Source of the DNA: Chitinophaga sp. Ak27
GTDB lineage: Bacteria; Bacteroidota; Bacteroidia; Chitinophagales; Chitinophagaceae
Direction of reading: 5' to 3'
Length of the DNA stretch: 64,000 bases
NCBI RefSeq assembly: GCF_012726295.1
Contig: NZ_JABAOB010000010.1
Span: 248,001 to 312,000, forward strand
Each line of letters begins with the position of its first letter. Position 1 is the first letter of the stretch. The translations under genes were made by a program, and so were the position numbers. Under the pieces are notes generated by a model. That model was not told the DNA's origin. It did not search any database and saw nothing but the letters and a program-made list of their open reading frames with translations. Shown here in pieces: positions 19,101-26,456 of the stretch.

Positions 19101-19547
19101 AAAGGTATTTCAATAGATATCTTCTTTCAGTTTACTAAAAAGTATGGCGTTGACAACCTAACTTACGGCATCTCGAATATCTATCCGGGCCTATTTAACT
19201 TTGGGCGAGGTAATCAGACCACCGACGTTTTAAAACGCTGGCAAAATCCTGGCGATAATGTGACCCGTCAACCTTTCAGTTCCGATGGTAGTAAAGATTT
19301 ATCAACACTCTCTAATAGTAACGCCGTTTGGACCGACCTATCATTCATAAAGTTGAGAAATGTTTCCATTTCGTGGGAATTACCTTCTAGTTGGAAAAAA
19401 ACAATCCATCTTCAAAATGCGAAAATATTTGCAAATGCGCAAAATGTATTAACATTTACAAAATATAAAGGATTTGACCCTGAAAGCCCTGGTTTGTCAC
19501 TACCTCCTTTAAGGCTAATAACAATCGGAGCTCAAATTGCACTTTAA
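16197..19547 (+). CDS. SusC/RagA-type TonB-dependent receptor with N-terminal STN domain (island)
   Basis: ATG 16197 gives a signal peptide (HRILLRILYLSIFYFSNPHS) and a 1116-residue protein. ATG 16173 is the alternative. Residues ~35-110 look like a secretin/TonB short N-terminal (STN) domain ('VTISGTNIPIREVFKKIYQQ', 'LNEHTIQIFKKP'). Then come a CarboxypepD_reg-like domain (~135-215, 'ISGKIVDNSGNPIPGATI') and the plug ('ALDEKLVIAYG', 'VEGRVPGIYIQQ', 'VRIQGINSLHSGNDPFYVIDG', 'DADATAIYGSRAANGAVLITTKKG'). The barrel ends '..PPLRLITIGAQIAL'. STN receptors often signal to FecR-type anti-sigma factors, but no sigma/anti-sigma pair lies in the island. SusD and a GH2 enzyme follow in the same direction, forming a small utilisation locus. 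Confidence 0.93.
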   Translation: MTRATSHRILLRILYLSIFYFSNPHSLIASTVRQVPKVTISGTNIPIREVFKKIYQQTGLEVINNLSDTQLNEDNKITVNFIKTGISEVMTYLLNDKKELSFLLNEHTIQIFKKPQLKTYNNISHISKTDTTGNIVRISGKIVDNSGNPIPGATILEKKDKRGTISDAAGTFSLSNIGKGSTIVVSSIGFESKEIIADEKNSIIQLSTHTNALDEKLVIAYGITTKRLSTGNISSIKAIDIEKQPVGNPLLAVEGRVPGIYIQQATGLPGTGVTVRIQGINSLHSGNDPFYVIDGVPYISQLLPTTNMITGNSGVTTSFGNPLNYLNSSDIESIEVLKDADATAIYGSRAANGAVLITTKKGKSGEIRTNVKFQNGWGTVGHKVNVLNTKEYLEMRHEALKNDGISTPSAFDWDLNGTWDTTRNVDWQKELIGRTSKFTDIEANISGGSNTMQFLLGAAYRKEGTVFPGDFSDTKGSLHFNMNGSSKNQKFRVQLSGSYLIDNNKLPMTDLTSFALQLAPVSPLPYNKDGSIDWMPSSSGSTTFLNNPMAPLTQKSVNKTTNLLASSILSYEIYPGLFLKTSLGYTNLNVNEIVKSPLSMYTPEDRIYSIRISQFTTNRSSSWIVEPQVEFTHNISKGTLNAIVGSTITQQNGDQTSIAAGGFTNDLVMEDLAAATLMIGSTINSIYKYNALFGRITYNWQNKYILNLNTRRDGSSRFGPQNQFHNFGSIAGAWIFSEEPGCQHVLPFLNFGKLRASYGTTGNDQIGDYQFIDLYQAVTVTGTPYQNTLGLVPQRLTNPYLEWEETKKLQFGLDLGFIDNRILFSVNYNKNTSGNQLSTFRLPFITGFSEITRNFPAVIHNTGWEFTLQTTNVKTAHFSWTSNINLTIPKNQLYSYFGIEKSLAFLIGKPLTLSTFFNYGGINDTTGKYQYRDLKGNMTLNPSDPTDRYIAVSPDPKFYGGFQNSFNYKGISIDIFFQFTKKYGVDNLTYGISNIYPGLFNFGRGNQTTDVLKRWQNPGDNVTRQPFSSDGSKDLSTLSNSNAVWTDLSFIKLRNVSISWELPSSWKKTIHLQNAKIFANAQNVLTFTKYKGFDPESPGLSLPPLRLITIGAQIAL

Positions 19548-19576
19548 TTCAAATTCCTAAGTCTAACAAGTGAGTT

Positions 19577-21016
19577 ATGATATCACCGATCAAAATAAAA
19601 AAAAATATTTTCTATCTCATCCTGGGCATGATCTTCATTACCATTCCGCAGTCTAGCTGCAAAAAATTAGTTGAAGTAAATAGCCCAACAACTAGTATCA
19701 GTGGGAAAAATGTATATACAAACGATGAGACTGCGACAGCTGTTCTAACGGGAATTTACAGCCAAATTAGCGCCGCCAGTATGACCGGATTAGATCTTAT
19801 TTCTATTGGTCTTGTTACAGGTCTTAGTGCTGATGAACTTGTCTTATACAGTGGATCCAACAACGCAACGTTGAAAACATACTACTTAAACAACCTTGCT
19901 GCACCCAATCCTTTCAACATTTGGAGTAATATTTACTCCAAAATCTATATAGTTAATTTAGCCATCGAAGGAATCACGAATTCTACACTTCTTAATCCTA
20001 GCGTGAAACAACAACTGCTGGGAGAGGCCAAATTTCTCAGAGCATTCTTCTTCTTTTACCTTGTTAATTTATACGGAGACGTACCATTAGCTATAACTAG
20101 CGATTATAAAGTTAATAGTTTACTTGCTCGCTCATCTCAGGAAAAAGTATGGACACAAATAATTGCAGATTTAACAGAAGCGAAGGTACTTTTATCTCCC
20201 GATTATCTTGATGCTTCTCTTTTAAAAAAGACGTCCGAACGGGTAAGGCCGACCAAATGGGCAGCTATCGCACTTTTGTCCAAAAGCTATTTATACACCG
20301 GTGATTGGAAAAATGCTGAAATCGAGTCCAGTGAATTAATTGATAACACATCTCTATACCACCTTGAAGATTCGTTAAATAACGTTTTCCTTATGAACAA
20401 TGAGGAAGCCATATGGCAACTCCAACCAGTGACCTATGGCATGAATACACTAGATGCAAAAATATACATTATTCCGTCTACAGGCCCATCCGCATATACT
20501 CCAGTATACCTAAACAATCATCTCCTGCAAAACTTTGAATCGGGAGATCTCCGTAGGACTAAGTGGATAGACAGCGTAGATGTTGATGGTACTACCTACT
20601 ACTTTCCTTTTAAATATCAATCAGCGACATATGGAGCTCCGGTAACAGAATACCATACAATATTTCGCCTCGCTGAACAATATCTTGTCCGTGCCGAGTC
20701 GAGAGCACATCTCAACGATGTAGCCAACGCAACAAACGATTTAAATATCATTCGTAAAAGGGCAGGACTAGAAGAACACAAATACAGTACAAATTCGGCT
20801 TTACTCGCTGCTATAGTTCACGAACGGCAGGTAGAACTCTTCACAGAATGGGGGAACAGATGGCTTGATCTGAAACGAACTAAAACTATCGATACTGTAA
20901 TGAGCACGGTGACTCCACAAAAAGGAGGCATATGGAGCTCAAATTGGCAATTATATCCAATTCCTTCAACGGAGGTTATTGCCGATGGAAACATAAGACA
21001 AAATCCGGGTTATTAA
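19577..21016 (+). CDS. SusD/RagB-type lipoprotein (island)
   Basis: The protein has 479 residues. The signal and lipobox ('MIFITIPQSSC', Cys ~28) mark a surface lipoprotein. SusD signatures: 'ETATAVLTGIYSQIS', 'GEAKFLRAFFFFYLVNLYGDVPLA', 'RVRPTKWAAIALLSKSYLYTGDW', 'RLAEQYLVRAESRAHLND', 'ERQVELFTEWGNRWLDLKRT' and the final 'IRQNPGY'. It starts 29 bp after the island SusC and is its binding partner. Length is typical. Confidence 0.94.
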   Translation: MISPIKIKKNIFYLILGMIFITIPQSSCKKLVEVNSPTTSISGKNVYTNDETATAVLTGIYSQISAASMTGLDLISIGLVTGLSADELVLYSGSNNATLKTYYLNNLAAPNPFNIWSNIYSKIYIVNLAIEGITNSTLLNPSVKQQLLGEAKFLRAFFFFYLVNLYGDVPLAITSDYKVNSLLARSSQEKVWTQIIADLTEAKVLLSPDYLDASLLKKTSERVRPTKWAAIALLSKSYLYTGDWKNAEIESSELIDNTSLYHLEDSLNNVFLMNNEEAIWQLQPVTYGMNTLDAKIYIIPSTGPSAYTPVYLNNHLLQNFESGDLRRTKWIDSVDVDGTTYYFPFKYQSATYGAPVTEYHTIFRLAEQYLVRAESRAHLNDVANATNDLNIIRKRAGLEEHKYSTNSALLAAIVHERQVELFTEWGNRWLDLKRTKTIDTVMSTVTPQKGGIWSSNWQLYPIPSTEVIADGNIRQNPGY

Positions 21017-21093
21017 TCAACTAACTATCCTCTTTATAGATATATATTATAGTGGGAAAGACTCTTGGAGACAATCTCAATAAACCATTACTA

Positions 21094-23793
21094 ATGAATA
21101 CACCATTTAAATTAAGCACATTATTTATTCTAATTACAGCAAACTGCCTTGCTCAGAATAATCCGGCGTCACCAACCACTGATAATTCGTCCTACAAAAT
21201 ACAAACAGTCCGTATACAATCTCGATGGGCGGAAAATATGGACACTACAAACGTATTAAATGAATACCCACGTCCTCAACTACAGCGAGATAACTGGCAA
21301 AATCTAAATGGCCTATGGGAATATGCAATTACTGATTCAACTGCTGCAATACCAAATTCATTCCAGGGCAAGATACTAGTGCCCTATCCTATTGAATCAG
21401 CGCTGTCAGGTGTAAAGAAAGCGCTCATGCCAGATCAGAGGCTATGGTATAGAAAGATTATCCAGCGCCCAGCCTTGCTCCCAAACGACCACATAATTCT
21501 TAATTTCGGTGCAGTTGACTGGCAAGCTACCATCTTTATTAATAAAAGGCAAGTGGGGCAGCATACTGGTGGGTATCAAAATTTTTCTTTTGATGTAACC
21601 AATTTCCTACAGCCAGGCAATAACGAAATTATTGTAAAAGTATATGACCCTACCGATCAAGGCCCTAATCCACATGGTAAACAGGTATTGTATCCGGAAA
21701 CTATGTATTACACAGCTTCAAGTGGTATTTGGCAAACTGTATGGCTTGAAAAAGTTCAGCCAACGCATATTAGCCGCCTTAAGACCACACCGGATATAGA
21801 AAAAGGTACATTAGCTATAGCTATCCTCATAGCTGGACATCTGGAGAATAACAGTAGTCTTGATATAATTGTGTCAACCAATGGAAAAGTAATTAACACT
21901 CTTCAAATACCGGCTTCCCAGCAGCAGGTAAACTCCACTATCTATATTCCAAACGTTCAACTGTGGTCTCCAGATGCTCCTTTTTTGTATGATCTCTCTG
22001 TCAGATTGAAAAAGGGGAAAAAAGTCACTGATGAGGTAAAAAGCTATTTCGGAATGCGGAAAATTGATATCCAAAAAGACGAAAAAGGGGCCGATCGTAT
22101 CTTCCTTAATAACAAATATACGTTCAACTTAGGCACATTAGACCAAGGTTTCTGGCCAGAGGGGTTATATACAGCGCCTACGGATGCAGCTCTGTCCTTT
22201 GACATAAAGGCTATTAAGTCTTTGGGATTCAATACTATTAGAAAACATATAAAAATTGAACCTGAAAGGTGGTATTACCATGCTGATAAAATTGGAATAC
22301 TGGTCTGGCAAGATTTTGTCAATCCACCCCAGGACCTTCCACCAGGCTCAAGGGTAATATTTGAAAAGGAAGTACAGGAAACTATGGAACAACTCCATAA
22401 TCATCCCAGTATTACTACCTGGGTATTATTTAATGAACGTTGGGGTGCATATGACCAGGAACGACTTACTAAATGGATAAAAAGGAACGATCCTAGCAGA
22501 CTGGTTAATGGACATTCGGGTGAATTGCTATATGTAAATGATGAATTACGGGCACCTGCAGACGATCCATGGATCAGCAGTGACTTAACGGATGTTCACT
22601 CATATCCAGAGCCAAGAAATGCGCCGCCACAACGTAATAAAGCAAGAGTCGTAGGCGAATTTGGAGGTATTGGAGTGTCTGTTCCGGGTCATGAATGGGA
22701 CGATATGCAAAGCTGGGGATATATACAGGTAACCCCGGCTGAGCTAAAGGCCAAATATATTAAAATGACAGAGCAACTCAAGCAGCTAGAAAAGGAAGGC
22801 CTTACCGCCTCTATCTATACTCAACCTTTTGATGTTGAAGGAGAAGAAAATGGCCTATTAACATATGATCGGAAAATAATTAAGATCCCTGTAGATGAAA
22901 TTAGAGCACTTAATAAGGAGCTGGTTCCTCTGACGGACGGGTTTACGTTGGATCCTAATTTCATAATAGCAGCCAACATTGACACCGGGAACAATGACAA
23001 CAGATATCAGGAATTACTGGCAGAATATAAAAATACCCGACATAACGACTCTACCTTTCTGAGAAGACTTACATTGATGGCCATTCGAAAAAAAGATCAG
23101 GAAAATGCCACATTGGTTGGCAATAGTTATATAGACATTTTAAAACAACCTTTTTCAAAAGAAAACTTAGATTTTATAATAGCAATCACAAGGACCAGCA
23201 AGGACATTGGGTTTAGTTTCTGTCTTAAACAACCGGAAAAAGTAGATTCAGTTCTTGGAGAATTTTCAGCAACGCGCAAAGTCAAGAAAATAATTTACAA
23301 TGAAGAGATCGCTCCATACTATAAAAATCATCCAAACTGGGAAACCATTCAGCAAAAAGTTACTACCCTATTTGGAAGTCTGGGCGAAGAATGCGTGCTG
23401 GGCTGGAGAATGATATACTATGGTTTTGAAGTAAAAGATTGGGAAAACTATGGAAAGTATTATGTGCTTTACTTTAAAAAATCTATGAATCACTATCCTG
23501 AATATCATATAAATAACCTTACTTGGATTCTTTTTGAACACTCCAAAAATATTGGCGAGCTTACATTTGCCACTAATGTGATGAGACATATAATAGACAA
23601 AAATATTGATCGTTCCGCTGAAGGATATGACACTTATGCCAATCTACTACATAGAACGAACAATTCCAATGAAGCTATTAAATGGGAAGAAAAGGCACTG
23701 GCACTAAAGAAAGGCGCCCCCGACGAAAAACTGTTCGCCGAAACCCTTCAAAAAATGAAAGCCGGCCAGCCAACCTGGCCTCAAAATAATTGA
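21094..23793 (+). CDS. Glycoside hydrolase family 2 enzyme fused to a TPR-like C-terminal domain
   Basis: ATG 21094 begins a signal peptide ending 'NCLAQ'; an in-frame GTG at 21052 would only add a hydrophilic extension. Residues ~60-190 are the GH2 sugar-binding jelly roll ('DQRLWYRKII', 'NFGAVDWQATIFINKRQVG'), ~195-295 the Ig-like domain, and ~300-600 the TIM barrel. The acid/base Glu448 sits in 'LFNERWGAYD' and a likely nucleophile Glu522 in 'VVGEFGGIG'. The last ~260 residues are not GH2. They contain helical repeats and a block ('YHINNLTWILFEHS', 'YDTYANLLHRTNNSNEAIKWEEKAL') that resembles the TPR tail of Bacteroidota thioredoxin-family proteins. Such a fusion is unusual. The enzyme should act on a beta-galactoside- or uronide-like glycan in the periplasm; the substrate is unknown. 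Confidence 0.8.
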   Translation: MNTPFKLSTLFILITANCLAQNNPASPTTDNSSYKIQTVRIQSRWAENMDTTNVLNEYPRPQLQRDNWQNLNGLWEYAITDSTAAIPNSFQGKILVPYPIESALSGVKKALMPDQRLWYRKIIQRPALLPNDHIILNFGAVDWQATIFINKRQVGQHTGGYQNFSFDVTNFLQPGNNEIIVKVYDPTDQGPNPHGKQVLYPETMYYTASSGIWQTVWLEKVQPTHISRLKTTPDIEKGTLAIAILIAGHLENNSSLDIIVSTNGKVINTLQIPASQQQVNSTIYIPNVQLWSPDAPFLYDLSVRLKKGKKVTDEVKSYFGMRKIDIQKDEKGADRIFLNNKYTFNLGTLDQGFWPEGLYTAPTDAALSFDIKAIKSLGFNTIRKHIKIEPERWYYHADKIGILVWQDFVNPPQDLPPGSRVIFEKEVQETMEQLHNHPSITTWVLFNERWGAYDQERLTKWIKRNDPSRLVNGHSGELLYVNDELRAPADDPWISSDLTDVHSYPEPRNAPPQRNKARVVGEFGGIGVSVPGHEWDDMQSWGYIQVTPAELKAKYIKMTEQLKQLEKEGLTASIYTQPFDVEGEENGLLTYDRKIIKIPVDEIRALNKELVPLTDGFTLDPNFIIAANIDTGNNDNRYQELLAEYKNTRHNDSTFLRRLTLMAIRKKDQENATLVGNSYIDILKQPFSKENLDFIIAITRTSKDIGFSFCLKQPEKVDSVLGEFSATRKVKKIIYNEEIAPYYKNHPNWETIQQKVTTLFGSLGEECVLGWRMIYYGFEVKDWENYGKYYVLYFKKSMNHYPEYHINNLTWILFEHSKNIGELTFATNVMRHIIDKNIDRSAEGYDTYANLLHRTNNSNEAIKWEEKALALKKGAPDEKLFAETLQKMKAGQPTWPQNN

Positions 23794-24257
23794 GCTTTGG
23801 GTAAACAACGCGCGGAACAAGTGGGTGGTTGGTTTACACCCCTTGGCATTCTTATGAATCGTCACTAATATTCTTATTGGTGACCCATTTTTTCTAAAAT
23901 CTTAAAAAATCTAAAACTATGGTACGTTATGAATTTGACTGGTGTATTTATTATGTGAGTTTATTCAGAATGAGGATAGGAGCAGAAAAAAAGAGAGAAG
24001 AACTAGTACAACTCATTCTTAAACAGTGTATAATATATATGTGAATATATATCCGATGCACCTCGAAAAAATTTTAAAATAAATAGTACGCTCATTGGGT
24101 TTTAGGTGTACCATTAAAAGACACACTTTTTTGAAATCAAAATAAATCATAAAATTCAAAAAATGATGCTTACAGTTTGTTATTATCCTCTGACCCTGTT
24201 GTTAACTGTGGCTTCAAAAACATTCGACCAATCATCTAATTAAAAAATTTCAAACTT
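23794..24257. other. Spacer at the right edge of the island
   Basis: This 460-bp region holds an imperfect dyad near its start (GGGTAAAC ... GTTTACACCC, about 23798-23840) that may end the SusCD-GH2 transcript. A 41-codon frame at 23919-24044 (MVRYEFDWCIYYV...) is not supported by any family. Sequence composition changes from AT-rich to typical around its right end. No att-like repeat was found. Confidence 0.4.
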
Positions 24258-25268
24258 ATGAAAATTCCTAACCACCTCAGATGGCCCGGAAAAGTTCTCC
24301 GGATTGAGACAGATGATACCGACTTTACGCCGATTGAAACAATTCCCGAAGAATATAGAAACTTAGTTATTCCCGCAGCCAGCGTGTTCTATACCCATGA
24401 TTACGATTTCGACATGCTTTGTCAATCCATTCGACTGGGACCTTTTTCCCTGTGGACACACGAAGTATTCGCCATGGAAAACATCACCCTCCTACCCGTT
24501 ACCACCAAACCTATCATTGCCCTCCATTTTATGGCCGGCAGCGATGTAATGGCGGAAATAACGGATAATGGCCCTTATAAATTAAGCGGCAAGGAAGTCA
24601 ACCTCTTTAAACTGGATGCTGCCTTCCACGAAGCGCCAATGAAAAGAGGCGATACCCTGTTCAGCTTTCATATCAACGTACTGCCGCATGTGTTCTCCAG
24701 GCTGTCCACCAAACACCCGGAACTGGCGCAGCTAACACAAAAAGAACTCACGAAAGGTAGCGGACCGCTGCACGATCGCCCCTATAAAATCAATAAGGTT
24801 TGCTTTGAAATTATTCAGCAAATCTGTGGATGCCGGTATATTGAAATGCTGGCAGATAAATTCCTCTATCGCAACTGCCTCGACCTGTTCATTAACTTCG
24901 CCAACCAGGACAAACTTTCTCATTTACCCAGTCCGAAGTTCGACCCCGAAATAATGGACGCAGTGCCCCATGCGGTTAAATTCCTGAAGGAAAACGTAGG
25001 AGAAGAATTTAACAGCGCTAAAATGGCGTATATCCTGGATGTCAATGCCAGGAAGCTGAAAGCCGCCTTTGAAGCTACCTGTTTTATCTCCGCAGAACAA
25101 TTCCACTTGCAATGTAAAATGTACCAGGCGTTCAAACTGATTGTCAACACCAAAGCTGAACCTAACATCATCGCTAATGCCATTGGTATGAAAGATACCG
25201 ATGAATTCATAAAGAAATTCGAAGCATATTTCGATTGCTCCTACATCGCCGTGCGTAATGCCCAATGA
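24258..25268 (+). CDS. AraC-like transcriptional regulator (divergent Bacteroidota type)
   Basis: The 336-residue protein has an N-terminal region (~1-230) resembling the ligand-binding half of diverged Bacteroidota AraC regulators ('FDMLCQSIRLGPFSLWTHEVF', 'LSGKEVNLFKL'). The C-terminal ~100 residues form a double helix-turn-helix of AraC style ('AVKFLKENVGEEFNSAKMAYIL', 'LKAAFEAT', 'IIANAIGMKDTDEFIKKFEAYF'). The HTH is diverged, with the usual 'GF.s.s.F.r.FK' replaced by 'GMKDTDEFIKKFE'. It is probably a DNA-binding activator. Target unknown; the SDR gene 370 bp downstream and the island upstream are candidates. Normal-GC codon use sets it outside the island. Confidence 0.7.
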   Translation: MKIPNHLRWPGKVLRIETDDTDFTPIETIPEEYRNLVIPAASVFYTHDYDFDMLCQSIRLGPFSLWTHEVFAMENITLLPVTTKPIIALHFMAGSDVMAEITDNGPYKLSGKEVNLFKLDAAFHEAPMKRGDTLFSFHINVLPHVFSRLSTKHPELAQLTQKELTKGSGPLHDRPYKINKVCFEIIQQICGCRYIEMLADKFLYRNCLDLFINFANQDKLSHLPSPKFDPEIMDAVPHAVKFLKENVGEEFNSAKMAYILDVNARKLKAAFEATCFISAEQFHLQCKMYQAFKLIVNTKAEPNIIANAIGMKDTDEFIKKFEAYFDCSYIAVRNAQ

Positions 25269-25310
25269 AGGACACACACATAAGCTTCAGTACAGATATG
25301 GTTGTTTGGT

Positions 25311-25420
25311 GCGAAGCTAATCCTGGCTTCGCGGTTTTCGATCCCTCAAAATAACCCTTCGTCTGCGATCTGGAAAAAGATCCACCAGGCACATTTTCCA
25401 TCGCGGAATGTAAGGGTTAT
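25311..25420 (+). ncRNA. Structured intergenic element, copy 1 (two hairpins, terminator-like end)
   Basis: Hairpin A: GCGAAGC (25311-25317), loop TAATCCTG, GCTTCGC (25326-25332). Hairpin B: ATAACCCTT (25351-25359) pairs with AAGGGTTAT (25412-25420), and the inner TGCGAT (25364-25369) with ATCGCG (25400-25405). A run TTTTTT follows, so hairpin B also looks like the terminator of the AraC-like gene. A diverged second copy lies 215 bp downstream. The same two-hairpin architecture in both suggests a structured RNA or repeat element rather than chance. Confidence 0.5.
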
Positions 25421-25525
25421 TTTTTCCCTTCTGTATGTACAATTTCCTGATAAAATCTTTTAAAATAGTCCGATCCACTTGTAAAGGAGGAAACACCTCC
25501 ATAGCTACAGTCTAAAAGGATCAAA

Positions 25526-25629
25526 GCGGAGCCATTCCTGGCTACGCAATTTTTAAACTAAACCCTTCTTTTGCGAACCGGAAGAGATTTCGTAAATTCC
25601 TTTTCTTTCCACCGCAAAATGTAAGGGTT
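25526..25629 (+). ncRNA. Structured intergenic element, copy 2, in the leader of the SDR gene
   Basis: Hairpin A: GCGGAGCC (25526-25533), loop ATTCCT, GGCTACGC (25540-25547), one mismatch. Hairpin B: AACCCTT (25561-25567) with AAGGGTT (25623-25629), inner TTGCG with CGCAA. The 3' strand AATGTAAGGGTTATTTT is identical in both copies. Inner-stem bases differ but still pair, which is compensatory change. The hairpin ends 5 bp before the SDR start codon, so folding could hide its ribosome entry site. Confidence 0.5.
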
Positions 25630-25634
25630 ATTTT

Positions 25635-26450
25635 ATGTCTTTTCAACAACGTACTATCTTCATCACCGGCGCCAGCCGGGGCATCGGCAAAGCCATTGCA
25701 TTACAACTGGCCAGCAAAGGAGCCAATATTGTCATCGCCGCCAAAAGCGTAGAAGAAGACCCGCGGCTGGGAGGTACCATCTACTCCGCCGCCGAAGAAG
25801 TGGAAGCCGCCGGCGGTAAAGCCCTCGCCGTACAGGTAGATATCCGCGAAGAAGCACAGATCGCCCAGGCCGTGGAAAAAGCTGTCGCCACCTTCGGCGG
25901 CATCGACGTGCTGATCAACAACGCCTCCGCTATCCAGCTCACCAACACGGAACAAACCCCCGCAAAAAGATTCGACCTGATGTATGATATCAATGTGCGC
26001 GGTACCTTCCTGGTTACACAACATTGTATCCCCCACCTGAAAAAAGGAAAACAACCACACATACTCACCCTCTCTCCACCCGTAAACCTCGACACAAAAT
26101 GGCTTGGCCCCCATGTAGCCTATACCATCAGTAAATACAACATGAGCATGCTGGCAATGGGCTGGGCGGCAGAACTAGCGCCCTACCAGATAGCCTCCAA
26201 CGCCCTCTGGCCCGCCACCACCATCGCCACTGCCGCAGTAAAAAACCTGCTCGGCGGAGAAGCACTGATCAACAGAAGCCGCACTCCCGGCATCCTCGCC
26301 GACGCCGTAGCATACATCCTGCAGCAACCCGCCACCTATACCGGCCAAACACTGATCGATGAAGCGGTATTGCAACAGGCAGGCATCACCAATTTTGATA
26401 AATATGCGGTAGTACCTGGAGGTAAACTGCAAAAAGACCTGTTCCTGTAA
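25635..26450 (+). CDS. Short-chain dehydrogenase/reductase, HSDL2-like
   Basis: The 271-residue protein has the classical SDR dinucleotide site GASRGIG (residues ~11-17), 'ANIVIAAKS', 'VDIREEAQ', the 'NNAS' motif and the catalytic 'YTISK' (Tyr/Lys), preceded by a Ser-rich strand ('ILTLSPP'). The 'GANIVIAAKS..DPRLGGTIYSAAEEVEAAGG' region matches the SDR subgroup related to human HSDL2. It should catalyse an NAD(P)-dependent oxidoreduction of an unknown hydroxy/keto substrate in the cytosol. The C-terminal SCP2 domain of human HSDL2 is absent, as usual in bacteria. It is convergent with the GH78 gene with only 6 bp between stops, and its leader contains copy 2 of the structured element. Confidence 0.9.
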   Translation: MSFQQRTIFITGASRGIGKAIALQLASKGANIVIAAKSVEEDPRLGGTIYSAAEEVEAAGGKALAVQVDIREEAQIAQAVEKAVATFGGIDVLINNASAIQLTNTEQTPAKRFDLMYDINVRGTFLVTQHCIPHLKKGKQPHILTLSPPVNLDTKWLGPHVAYTISKYNMSMLAMGWAAELAPYQIASNALWPATTIATAAVKNLLGGEALINRSRTPGILADAVAYILQQPATYTGQTLIDEAVLQQAGITNFDKYAVVPGGKLQKDLFL

Positions 26451-26456
26451 ACGATA

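Larger units (their letters stand above)
3117..24250. other. AT-rich genomic island with a peptide/peptidase/redox/receptor gene cluster
   Basis: From just after the IS3 end to just before the AraC-like gene at 24258, coding and spacer DNA are much richer in A and T than the flanks. By eye this is roughly 35-40% GC against about 48-52% elsewhere, with frequent AGA/ATA/AAT codons. Gene order is S9 peptidase (-), small exported protein (+), beta-barrel receptor (-), GT-C-like membrane protein (+), thioredoxin-fold protein (+), second small protein (+), second S9 peptidase (-), SusC (+), SusD (+), GH2-TPR (+). Two of the families are present twice. The composition, the IS remnant at one edge and the duplications suggest horizontal acquisition. 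No integrase, tRNA or att repeat was found to prove it. Confidence 0.6.

Noticed and set aside
23919..24044. 41-codon frame (MVRYEFDWCIYYV) in the right island spacer
   Set aside because: Short, no signal or domain; frames of this size are expected by chance in AT-rich DNA.
25351..25420. Integron attC-like recombination site
   Set aside because: The arms AACCCTT/AAGGGTT resemble core sites only in part; the GTTRRRY end is not met and no integrase or cassettes are present.
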